NCBI GenBank assembly: GCA_027492035.1
Contig: JAOZFT010000033.1
Location: forward strand, 1-49,731
Source: Thermoproteota archaeon
Lineage (GTDB): Archaea; Korarchaeota; JAOZGF01; JAOZFZ01
Direction: 5' to 3'
DNA: 49,731 nucleotides
In this document: piece after piece, positions 16,790 to 23,640 of the stretch
Layout of the letters: every line of letters starts with the position of its first letter
How positions within the stretch are numbered: the first letter of the stretch is position 1
Notes under the pieces: generated by a model
What the model was told of the DNA's origin: nothing
What the model saw: only the letters and a program-made list of their open reading frames with translations
Databases searched by the model: none
Translations under genes and position numbers: made by a program

Positions 16790-17362
16790 TTAAATTGAAT
16801 CTATCTTCTTTAAAAACTCATCAACGATACGGTAAGTCATTCCCCAAATAATTTCTCCCCTAAAAAGAAAAACTTTCCTTTTGGTTCCTCTATAATATAT
16901 CTCCCTTTTCCCTTGCATAAGTTCCGGGACAGAAACCCAGAAAAATGAACTAATCTCTCTTCCAATTCTAACCTTGCACCTTCCCTTAACACTGAAAACA
17001 AAAGGGGTAACTGTTAAGGAAGGCATATTCCTAGGATGAAAATTTCTTAAAACACCAAGAAAAACACCCTTTTTCGCTAAATTTATACCTGTCTCCTCAT
17101 AAACCTCCCTTAAAACTGTCCTGTAAACATTTAAATCATCCTTCTCAAACATTCCACCAGGAAAAGCTACTTGGCCAGACCAAGGATCCCTTTTGTCTTC
17201 AACCCTCTTAATAAACAACACTTCAAAAACCCCATTAACAACCCTTAACAAAACGCCAACAGCTGCTTTCTTTCCCCTTTCCTCCAACCCTTGGAAAACA
17301 GGCCTACTAAGTCTCTTTCTCAACTCCTCTAAAACCTGCTCAGCAACTTCACTGCTAACCAT
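16790..17362 (-). CDS. Nudix hydrolase, CoA-diphosphatase-like
   Basis: 190 residues. The Nudix box starts GGMFEKDDLNVYRTVLREVY and continues EETGI: the catalytic R-E-x-x-E-E-x-G core is intact, but the first box Glu is Leu. The preceding segment RDPWSGQVAFPGG matches the CoA pyrophosphatase (UPF0035/CoAse) signature, so hydrolysis of CoA or a similar dinucleotide/pyrophosphate is likely. Divergent from the kbl gene 111 nt away, sharing the promoter region. Confidence 0.85.
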   Translation of the reverse strand: MVSSEVAEQVLEELRKRLSRPVFQGLEERGKKAAVGVLLRVVNGVFEVLFIKRVEDKRDPWSGQVAFPGGMFEKDDLNVYRTVLREVYEETGINLAKKGVFLGVLRNFHPRNMPSLTVTPFVFSVKGRCKVRIGREISSFFWVSVPELMQGKREIYYRGTKRKVFLFRGEIIWGMTYRIVDEFLKKIDSI

Positions 17363-17434
17363 TCCTTAAACCCCCTAAAAATCCCTAAAAATAACCATTT
17401 AAAAAAATAAACTAAAGACATTAAACCAAAAAAC

Positions 17435-17442
17435 TTTATAAA
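17435..17442 (+). promoter_or_regulatory. TATA box of the kbl gene
   Basis: TTTATAAA, 32-39 nt before the start codons at 17474/17480. It lies in the 111-nt divergent gap with the Nudix gene. Typical archaeal spacing for a short-leader transcript. Confidence 0.55.
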
Positions 17443-17473
17443 CTGCCACATCCACAATAAAAGGTTTGAGGGG

Positions 17474-18664
17474 ATGAAAATGGGAAACTCCAAAACAACT
17501 CAGCATTTCAAGAAAAAATACCAAGAACTTGTAGAAAAAGGAGAAACATGGGAACTTCTAAAATTGATGGGGCCAACAGGTCCAAGAGCTGTAGTTGAAG
17601 GAAAAGAAATGATAGTATTGGCTTCAAACAACTACTTAAACTTGGCAAACGACCCAAGAATAAAAAAAGCTGCTGCAGAAGCCATAGAAAAATACGGTTT
17701 CGGAGCAGGTTCAGACTGGTCCATTGCAGGCTACACGGACTTACAAGAAAAACTACACAAAAAAATAGCTGAATTCAAAGGGACAGAGGCAGGATTAGCT
17801 TTCCAAACAGGTTTTGCAGTAAATTCAGGAACTATACCTGCAGTAACAGAAAAAGGAGATGTTATATTGTCAGAAGAACTCAATCACGGAAGCATAATAG
17901 ATGGTGTAAGGCTGTCAAGAGCTGACAGAATAGTGTACAAACACTGCAACCCATCAGATCTAGAAAACCATTTAAGGAAAATAGAAGGGAAATACAGGAA
18001 CATTTTCATAGTAACAGATGGAGTGTTCTCGATGGAAGGAGACATAGCTCCAATGAAGGAAATACAGAAGTTAGCAGATGAATACGGAGCAGTGACTTAC
18101 GTAGACGACGCCCATGGTGAAGGAGTACTTGGAGAAGGGAGAGGGATAGGGGTGCATTTCAGAATAGAAAAAAGAATTGATTTCCAAATGGGAACGTTCT
18201 CAAAGGCGCTAGGGTCCTTTGGAGGCATGTTAGCAGGTGACAAAGAAGTAATAGAATATGTGCGAAACACGGCAAGAACATGGCTTCTAAGTGCAGCATA
18301 CCCACCTGCAGTAACAGCCGCCAACATAAAAGCGCTGGAAATAATTATGAAAGAACCTGAAAGAGTTAAAAGATTATGGAGCAACAGAGAATACTTCAAA
18401 AAAGAACTAGACTCAATTGGTTTCAACACAGGAAGAAGCCAAACACCAATAATACCAGTAATAGTAGGCGACACAAAAAAAGTAAAGGAGTTAGCTCAAA
18501 AATTATTTGAAGAAGGAGTCTTTGTTCTACCAATAGTTTTCCCAATGGTTCCAAGAGGAACAGAAAGAATCAGAAACCAGGTAAACGCAGACCATACAAA
18601 AGAAGACTTAAATAAAGCCTTAAACATATACGAAAAAACAGGGAAAAAATTAGGAATAATTTAA
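17474..18664 (+). CDS. kbl: glycine C-acetyltransferase (2-amino-3-ketobutyrate CoA ligase)
   Basis: 396 residues, alpha-oxoamine synthase family. It forms or cleaves 2-amino-3-oxobutyrate with CoA and glycine; 8-amino-7-oxononanoate synthase is the close alternative, but no biotin genes are present. Visible: SNNYLNLANDPRI, GFGAGSDWSIAGYTDLQEKL, GLAFQTGFAVN, ELNHGSIIDGVRLS, VTDGVFSMEGDIAP, YVDDAHGEGVLG (PLP Asp and His) and MGTFSKALGSFGG with the Schiff-base Lys at about residue 243. GAGGGG abuts the ATG at 17474 and is better spaced for the ATG at 17480, so the latter may be used. No threonine dehydrogenase neighbour. Confidence 0.88.
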   Translation: MKMGNSKTTQHFKKKYQELVEKGETWELLKLMGPTGPRAVVEGKEMIVLASNNYLNLANDPRIKKAAAEAIEKYGFGAGSDWSIAGYTDLQEKLHKKIAEFKGTEAGLAFQTGFAVNSGTIPAVTEKGDVILSEELNHGSIIDGVRLSRADRIVYKHCNPSDLENHLRKIEGKYRNIFIVTDGVFSMEGDIAPMKEIQKLADEYGAVTYVDDAHGEGVLGEGRGIGVHFRIEKRIDFQMGTFSKALGSFGGMLAGDKEVIEYVRNTARTWLLSAAYPPAVTAANIKALEIIMKEPERVKRLWSNREYFKKELDSIGFNTGRSQTPIIPVIVGDTKKVKELAQKLFEEGVFVLPIVFPMVPRGTERIRNQVNADHTKEDLNKALNIYEKTGKKLGII

Positions 18665-18772
18665 ACAAAGATGCAACTCTTAACTTATTTCTCCATATAA
18701 ATTAAAATCAATATGTTTCCAAAACTTGAAAGTACACAGTTTAAGTTTTGTGGAACTAAAGCTTTAAAAACC

Positions 18773-18915
18773 TCAAATCCAGCAATTAGACTTGGTACAA
18801 AAAAGTGGAAGGTTTATCTTAAACCTGCTCTTAAATTTAATGTATTCAGCTGCAGCAGACAATTCTTTTCCACAAACAAAACAAGAGGCTGTTTTCCAGT
18901 AACTCCTTTATAAAC
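18773..18915 (-). pseudogene. possible remnant of a small zinc-ribbon protein
   Basis: On the minus strand a stretch reads SCFVCGKELSAAAEYIKFKS and on to LPLFCTKSNCWI, ending at TGA 18775-18773. CxxC and C-x4-C pairs about 30 residues apart look like a zinc ribbon. There is no start codon in this frame before the first Cys pair; a neighbouring frame supplies KGVTGKQPLV in register, so a one-base change probably broke the gene. The opposite-strand frame over the same bases is not protein-like. Tentative. Confidence 0.3.
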
Positions 18916-18926
18916 TTCGCTTTTTT

Positions 18927-18956
18927 TGAGGGAGACTAGGCCAGTAACGTCCCTCA
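18927..18956. terminator. hairpin between convergent genes, possible bidirectional terminator
   Basis: TGAGGGA (18927-18933) and TCCCTCA (18950-18956) are perfect inverted repeats around a 16-nt loop that contains a second small stem ACT/AGT. A run of seven T precedes it on the plus strand. It sits between kbl and the minus-strand LLM gene. A role as terminator or structured RNA is inferred only from position and shape. Confidence 0.4.
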
Positions 18957-19033
18957 CTTAAAATAATTCTCATTTAATAAATCAACTACTTAAACTACAG
19001 GTTAAAAAAGGCTTATTTTTCAAAGTATTTATT

Positions 19034-20149
19034 TCAGTTTTCCTTGAAGTAGTTTAGAACTTGTGTTAAGTAATGGTATGAGGTTTTTACTTTTCTGTAG
19101 TCTCCAAAGAAGGTTTCGTTCCATAAAACCACGTGTTCAACACCTGCTTTTTTATACCATGCTAACTTGTTTATTACTTCCTCAGGTGAACCGTAAACAT
19201 ATCTTTCTTCAAGTACTTCTTTTGGAACTAAATTTATGGCTTTTAGGGCTTCTTTTTCACTTAGTTTAGATGGAATATAGTCTCTTAACCCGTAAAAGTT
19301 TCTACCTAAAGGGTGTTGATACCCATGTTTTTCGTAAACGTAAGCTGGATAAATTAAGGCTTTAGCTTTTATTAAAGGTGAATCCATTATTTTTAAGCAT
19401 TCTTCATTGTTTTTATCGATTATTACACTTATGAAAAGGGCTTTAGTGATTTCCTCCTCCTTTCTTCCGTTTTTTGAGGCATATCTTAAAACTTTCTTTA
19501 GTTTCTCTTTATATTCCTCAACTGTTAAATCTACTGGAAGCCACCCGTCACCGTATTTTCCAGTGATTAAAAGCATTTTTTCACCTTGTCCACCAATCCA
19601 TATTGGTGGGTGTTTGTTATTGTGGGGTTGAAGGTCGAAAACTGCATCTTCCAGTTTCCAAAATTTGCCTTTGAAATAAATTTTTTCACCTGTTCCTGAA
19701 TTCTTCAGTAACTTAATTATTTTCAGCGCTTCCTCCAACTTACTTACTTGTTTAGAGTAATTTAAACCGTATGGAGTAATGTTTTCGGCTTCACCTGCTC
19801 CTAAACCTAAAATGAATCTTCCATTTGAGAAATAACTTAAAGTGACAGCTGTTTGCAGTAAATAAGCAGGGTTTCTCCTTATAGCGTCAGTAACTGATAA
19901 ACCTAAAATTATTTTGTTTGTTTGGGAAGAAACAAAGGAAATAGTGGCTGAAGCTTCAAAAAAAACGTGAGGGCTTTTTTGATATTTTGCAACGTTTGTA
20001 ATTTCAGGTTTCCAAATTGATTGAGGATACCAACCCATTAAATGGTCAGGCCACCATACAGAATCATACCCTTTCATCTCAATTTTCTTCACTGTCTCAA
20101 TTAATTTTTTCGGTGGAGAAAAAGTGGGGCCAATTACTCCTATTTTCAT
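19034..20149 (-). CDS. LLM-family F420-dependent oxidoreductase
   Basis: 371 residues, luciferase-like TIM barrel. MKIGVIGPTFSPP, YDSVWWPDHLMGWYPQSIW and 'GRFILGLGAGEAENITPYGL' match the F420-dependent reductase/dehydrogenase group (close in text to phthiodiolone ketoreductase- and FGD-type proteins rather than classical Mer). PPIWIGGQGEKML and GDGWLP mark the usual cofactor strands. The substrate is unknown. ATG start eight bases after AAGGAG. The enzyme implies that the organism makes coenzyme F420. Confidence 0.8.
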   Translation of the reverse strand: MKIGVIGPTFSPPKKLIETVKKIEMKGYDSVWWPDHLMGWYPQSIWKPEITNVAKYQKSPHVFFEASATISFVSSQTNKIILGLSVTDAIRRNPAYLLQTAVTLSYFSNGRFILGLGAGEAENITPYGLNYSKQVSKLEEALKIIKLLKNSGTGEKIYFKGKFWKLEDAVFDLQPHNNKHPPIWIGGQGEKMLLITGKYGDGWLPVDLTVEEYKEKLKKVLRYASKNGRKEEEITKALFISVIIDKNNEECLKIMDSPLIKAKALIYPAYVYEKHGYQHPLGRNFYGLRDYIPSKLSEKEALKAINLVPKEVLEERYVYGSPEEVINKLAWYKKAGVEHVVLWNETFFGDYRKVKTSYHYLTQVLNYFKEN

Positions 20150-20392
20150 TTTCTTGTCTCCTTCTTAAAAAGTTAAGGTTGGAAAGTTATAAAATGGTTT
20201 TCCTTAACCTTACCTATTGCTTAAATTGTTTTCTTGGTTTTTAAAGTTATTCCTTCATTGTTTCTTTCTTGTTCTGGGCGAATTTTATCTCTGGTTACAG
20301 GAGGAAATTGTCCTTGTTTTGTTTACTGCACAAAAATCTAATTATTTTTGTGATAAAAAACATAAAGTAGTGCTTATCATTAAAGTAATAAT

Positions 20393-20953
20393 GTGATAAA
20401 AAGAGAGTTGATTAAGAACCTTTTTTAGGAAAACAAGTTTCACTGGAATCTTTAAAGGAACTAGTAGTTCCTAAGGCTAAAAAGGTTAATTTTCAATTGT
20501 GGGTTCAAAAAAGTCGGGAAAGACCTGGTATTTTTATTCTCTTATAAATAAGCTGTAACTTCCTATCTACGTTAACCTTGAAGACTTAGCTTTTTAGAAA
20601 ATTAACTACAGAAGAATTTTTCATGTAATTAAAATAGTAAATTTTCTAGAGTTAAAAAGGAAACAAAATGTAAAACCCTTACTAGAAATTTACTATTGGA
20701 AGGATTATCAAGGTAAAGAAGTTAATTTTGTTTTGAAAGAGGGTTAAGGGTGAAGCAACTTATACAGGTAACTTATGCTTCTAACAAGGGTGAAGTTGAG
20801 AGAAGGGAAATTAAAGCTTTAGTAAAAGCCAGCAAACTGCTTAAATGCAAAAACTTGCTTGTTATAACTTGGGATTTGAAAGATGAAACTGTAGTTGACA
20901 AAAGGAAGATAAGATTTATTTCTTTTTGGAAATGGCTGCTTAGACACCAATAA
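20393..20953 (+). pseudogene. decayed AAA-type ATPase with DUF4143-like C-terminus
   Basis: Pieces of one archaeal ATPase can be followed through broken frames: a GTG start with IKRELIKNLF (20393-20425), a Walker A site reading VGSKKSGKTWYFYSLINKL (GSKKSGKT at 20502-20525), PIYVNLEDLAF, then LEIYYWKDYQGKEVNFVLKE (ending about 20737) and, one frame over, LRVKQLIQVTYASNKGEVE to FISFWKWLL (stop 20953). This order is that of the common archaeal P-loop/DUF4143 proteins of about 400-450 residues; at least half is deleted and there are several stops and a one-base shift near 20738. The 67-residue frame at 20750-20953 is its last surviving piece, not a real gene. Confidence 0.75.
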
Positions 20954-21186
20954 TTTAATCTCGGTTCACGTAAAGCTTGACGTCGAAGAATGGTTTGTGT
21001 TTTTGATAATGTAAAATTATTTGAGATGGATTGGCGCGGTGGTTGCGGTCCCAAGTGTTCAATTATTGTAGAGAAGGTTTTAAGGTGTGTCAAGAACGTT
21101 ACTGGAAGAATATAACAATTTTGACCTAATACTACTCTTAATAAGCTTACTATCGAAATTAAGAGAGAACCCTACAGTGGAGAAGT

Positions 21187-21359
21187 CAATATTTTGCAAA
21201 GTTTGAAATTACTTTGGGTGAAGAATTAGTCGGAGCTGCTGTGAGAGTTTTATTTCATGATTGATTGTTCACGAAATAGTTCATGTTGCCTGTAGATTTA
21301 AGAAAGTGACTCCTTTAACCCTACCTTTTCAAAACCCCTTTTCCTTTAAAGGTGTTTAA
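21187..21359 (+). pseudogene. possible decayed HExxH metalloprotease-like fragment
   Basis: Two abutting frames look protein-like: AKFEITLGEELVGAAVRVLF (21196-21255) and, after a shift, LIVHEIVHVACRFKKVTPL from 21261 to a stop at 21359. HEIVH fits HExxH. Flanking DNA between here and the decayed ATPase is full of stops. I do not recognise the family, and an HExxH match in a short frame can be chance. Confidence 0.3.
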
Positions 21360-21437
21360 GGTTTTAATTGAATCTTGGCTTTTCGTTTTTTACTGCGAAA
21401 AATTCAAGGACAACCTTGTTAATAGGGGGATTGTTGA

Positions 21438-21620
21438 ATTTCTGGAGCCAAACATGTTGTAAACCAGTATGCAAGGTTTCAATATAGCTGCAGGTACTGT
21501 TACGCGAAGTTTATGTATAAACGAAAAAGGTATGGGGAATGGGGAAGCTGGGTTGAAGCGGAAATAAATGATCCTCAACTTGTAAGAAACAAAAAAGTTA
21601 ATGGTAAAGGTTTAATTTAG
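21438..21620 (+). pseudogene. radical SAM protein remnant (SPL/COG1533-like) with a lost cluster Cys
   Basis: A frame open from 21438 to a TAG at 21618-21620 reads GAKHVVNQYARFQYSCRYCY, then AKFM, GEWGSWVEAEINDPQLV. It matches the radical SAM entry of the spore-photolyase-like family, 'NPYxGCxxGCxYCYARFM...WGxFVxVKxNAPELL'. In the C-x3-C-x2-C motif the first position is Phe here, and the protein ends after about 60 residues instead of about 300. No start codon with a ribosome site is present. The loss of the first cluster ligand and the truncation mean it is not functional. Confidence 0.7.
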
Positions 21621-21628
21621 GTTATTTT

Positions 21629-22519
21629 TTAGGTTAGTTTAGGTAATTGTAAAATATTGTAGATTGCAAAGGAGAAACTTGTAAGCATTATTGCTAAAGT
21701 AGCTATGAATGATTTATTGTATTGTTTCTTTCTTAAAAGGTAGGTTAAAGTAGCCATTATAAACCCTACTCCGTAAGGAAACCAATTAATAATTGCCCCT
21801 AATGTAATAATTGGAATGCCGTATTTAGGTTTCAGGAGTCCTCCAAACCAAATTAACGCCCAGCTTATGAAGAATGAAAAACCTAAAACTGCTAAGCCTC
21901 CCCCTGTTCCGACATATGTGCTTAAAACCCAACCAACTATGTTAAATGTGACGGGGATGAACATTATGGTTGTGAGTGAGTAAAGAATTTTAGGGTCCCC
22001 TATTTTTCCTTTAATTGCGAAAAAGGGAAACAGGAAAGAGAAAACCAAAACAGGGGGGATAATGCAGATTTTATACAGCCAGTAAAGTCCACCTACATGG
22101 TTTATAAGGATTGATTGAACCCCTGTTAATGAAGGATAGAAAATACCTGTTTGAAAATACACTCCAGCCTCGACAAGGAATACAGCGAGAAAATAGTTAA
22201 ATGTTTCCTTAAAGTTTAATTTCTGACTTAGATTACCTAATTTAATACATAACATTGAACCTGTAAGGGTTAAAAGTGAAGATGTTTCATTTAATAGAAG
22301 CTGCCACACGGTTTCAAACAAAGCACTGTAACCAAATTTTGTGGGTGCTTCTTTCAAATACCTTAACCAGTAAAGTAGGGGGAAATGGTAAAAAGAAACA
22401 GCTGAAAGAACCATATTTGTCAATAAAGCAATGAAGTATGAAAAATAGTTTGGTTTGATTGAATGAACAAAGGAAGAAGCGTTAAAACCATTAAATTTTC
22501 CTAAGTCTTCATTTTTCAA
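21629..22519 (-). CDS. polytopic membrane protein of unknown function
   Basis: 296 residues with about eight hydrophobic helices, e.g. YFIALLTNMVLSAVSFYHF, 'IIPPVLVFSFLFPFFAI', 'GGLAVLGFSFFISWALIWF' and 'TLGAIINWFPYGVGFIMATL'. The first loop carries an aromatic/charged segment (LLYWLRYLKEAPTKFGYSA). No family motif was recognised. TTG start; no strong ribosome site. It is divergent from the DJ-1-type lipoprotein 233 nt away and may share regulation with it. Confidence 0.65.
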   Translation of the reverse strand: MKNEDLGKFNGFNASSFVHSIKPNYFSYFIALLTNMVLSAVSFYHFPLLYWLRYLKEAPTKFGYSALFETVWQLLLNETSSLLTLTGSMLCIKLGNLSQKLNFKETFNYFLAVFLVEAGVYFQTGIFYPSLTGVQSILINHVGGLYWLYKICIIPPVLVFSFLFPFFAIKGKIGDPKILYSLTTIMFIPVTFNIVGWVLSTYVGTGGGLAVLGFSFFISWALIWFGGLLKPKYGIPIITLGAIINWFPYGVGFIMATLTYLLRKKQYNKSFIATLAIMLTSFSFAIYNILQLPKLT

Positions 22520-22670
22520 GGGTTCTGCCTTCCTGAAATTTACTCAAGGGAAAACAAGTAAGTGCCTGATTTAACTAGTTTATAAAATTTATGTCTTATA
22601 CCGCAAAAATTTAAAATCAGTAATGATTTTTCTTTATTCAACCCTTTTTTCAGGAAATGTTTAATCCCTT

Positions 22671-22679
22671 TTTATATAT
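22671..22679 (+). promoter_or_regulatory. candidate TATA box of the DJ-1-type lipoprotein gene
   Basis: TTTATATAT in the gap between the membrane protein (minus) and the lipoprotein (plus), about 75-80 nt before the chosen TTG start at 22753; this would give a leader of roughly 50 nt. Confidence 0.4.
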
Positions 22680-22752
22680 GGAAAGGTGTTGGTTTCAAGA
22701 ATAGCCTTGGATTAGTTTTGTGGGGGTTAAAAAATTTTGGAGGGGGGTTTCT

Positions 22753-23406
22753 TTGAAATTACTTAAAATGGCTAAGTTTCACTTCCTCTTCACAGTTATT
22801 TCCCTATCTTTTATGTTTCTTTTACTTGGTTGCATAGGTCAATCAAAACCTTCACTGACCCCTACTGTTGCACCTAACATTTTAAAGGGGAAAAATGTGC
22901 TTTTCATCGTTTCCTATAGTGGTTTCCGGGATGAAGAACTTAAGATACCTATGGAAATGGTTAAAGAGGCAGGTGCAGCTGTTTCAATAGCTAGTGACAA
23001 GAAAGGAGTAGCTGAAGGAGTTGGGGGAATGAAGATTGAAGTAGATTATGGTTTAAACGAAGTTCCTGTTGACAAATTTGACGCCGTAGTTTTTGTAGGA
23101 GGACCTGGCACTCCTCAACATTTATGGGGGAATAGTTACGCAGTTTCTATTGCTGAACAATCATTCAAAAAAGGTAAAATTGTTGCAGCGATTTGTTTAG
23201 CTCCTGAAGTACTTGCAGAAGCCGGAATACTTGAAGGTAGAAAAGCAACTATTTTTTACTCAGCAAAAGACAAATTAGTAGCAGCTGGAGCTGAATACAT
23301 TAACTCAAAAGTTGTTGTTTCAGATAACATAATAACTAGTAATGGCCCTGCTGCAGCTCCAGAATTTGGAGAAACAATAATTAATGCTCTTTCTAAACAA
23401 TCCTGA
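22753..23406 (+). CDS. DJ-1/PfpI (ThiJ)-type protein exported as a lipoprotein
   Basis: 217 residues from the chosen start. A signal peptide (HFLFTVISLSFMFLLLGC) ends in a lipobox, then a short Ser/Thr/Pro linker (GQSKPSLTPTVAPN). The mature part is a DJ-1/PfpI fold: VLFIVSYSGFRDEELKIP (conserved acidic residue), VVFVGGPGTPQHLWG and AAICLAPEVLAEAGIL with the nucleophile-elbow Cys. The residue after Cys is Leu where proteases and many relatives have His. The frame is open from a GTG at 22720, but GGAGGGGGG at 22739-22747 points to the TTG at 22753. Most relatives are cytoplasmic; here the domain should face outward. Role unknown (chaperone, deglycase or protease-like). Confidence 0.75.
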   Translation: MKLLKMAKFHFLFTVISLSFMFLLLGCIGQSKPSLTPTVAPNILKGKNVLFIVSYSGFRDEELKIPMEMVKEAGAAVSIASDKKGVAEGVGGMKIEVDYGLNEVPVDKFDAVVFVGGPGTPQHLWGNSYAVSIAEQSFKKGKIVAAICLAPEVLAEAGILEGRKATIFYSAKDKLVAAGAEYINSKVVVSDNIITSNGPAAAPEFGETIINALSKQS

Positions 23407-23640
23407 AAATTTGAAACTCCCCTTCTTTTTTATTAAGAATTTTTGGAGAAATAAGGAAAGACTTTACGAAGTTGCTAAAAAATTTTCTCTCTTTAAAAGC
23501 TTACTTTCTATTTAGGAATAAATTATGAAAAATAGGTAATTAAAAGTCTTAATTAGGCTAAACAGGCTTTTTTCTTCATGGACTGATTTCAAGGCAGTAA
23601 ACTTGACCGTTTCTCTGTGTCTGTAAAAGCAACTCTTAAG

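Noticed and set aside
18713..18913. 66-residue plus-strand frame after kbl
   Set aside because: No ribosome site, and the opposite strand over the same bases reads better as a zinc-ribbon remnant.
20291..20341. Short text VTGGNCPCFVYCTKI resembling a radical SAM Cys motif
   Set aside because: Spacing is C-x-C-x3-C, not C-x3-C-x2-C, and there is no supporting sequence around it.
20955..21010. HVKLDVEEWF, similar to the start of polysaccharide deacetylases
   Set aside because: No further match downstream; too short to call.
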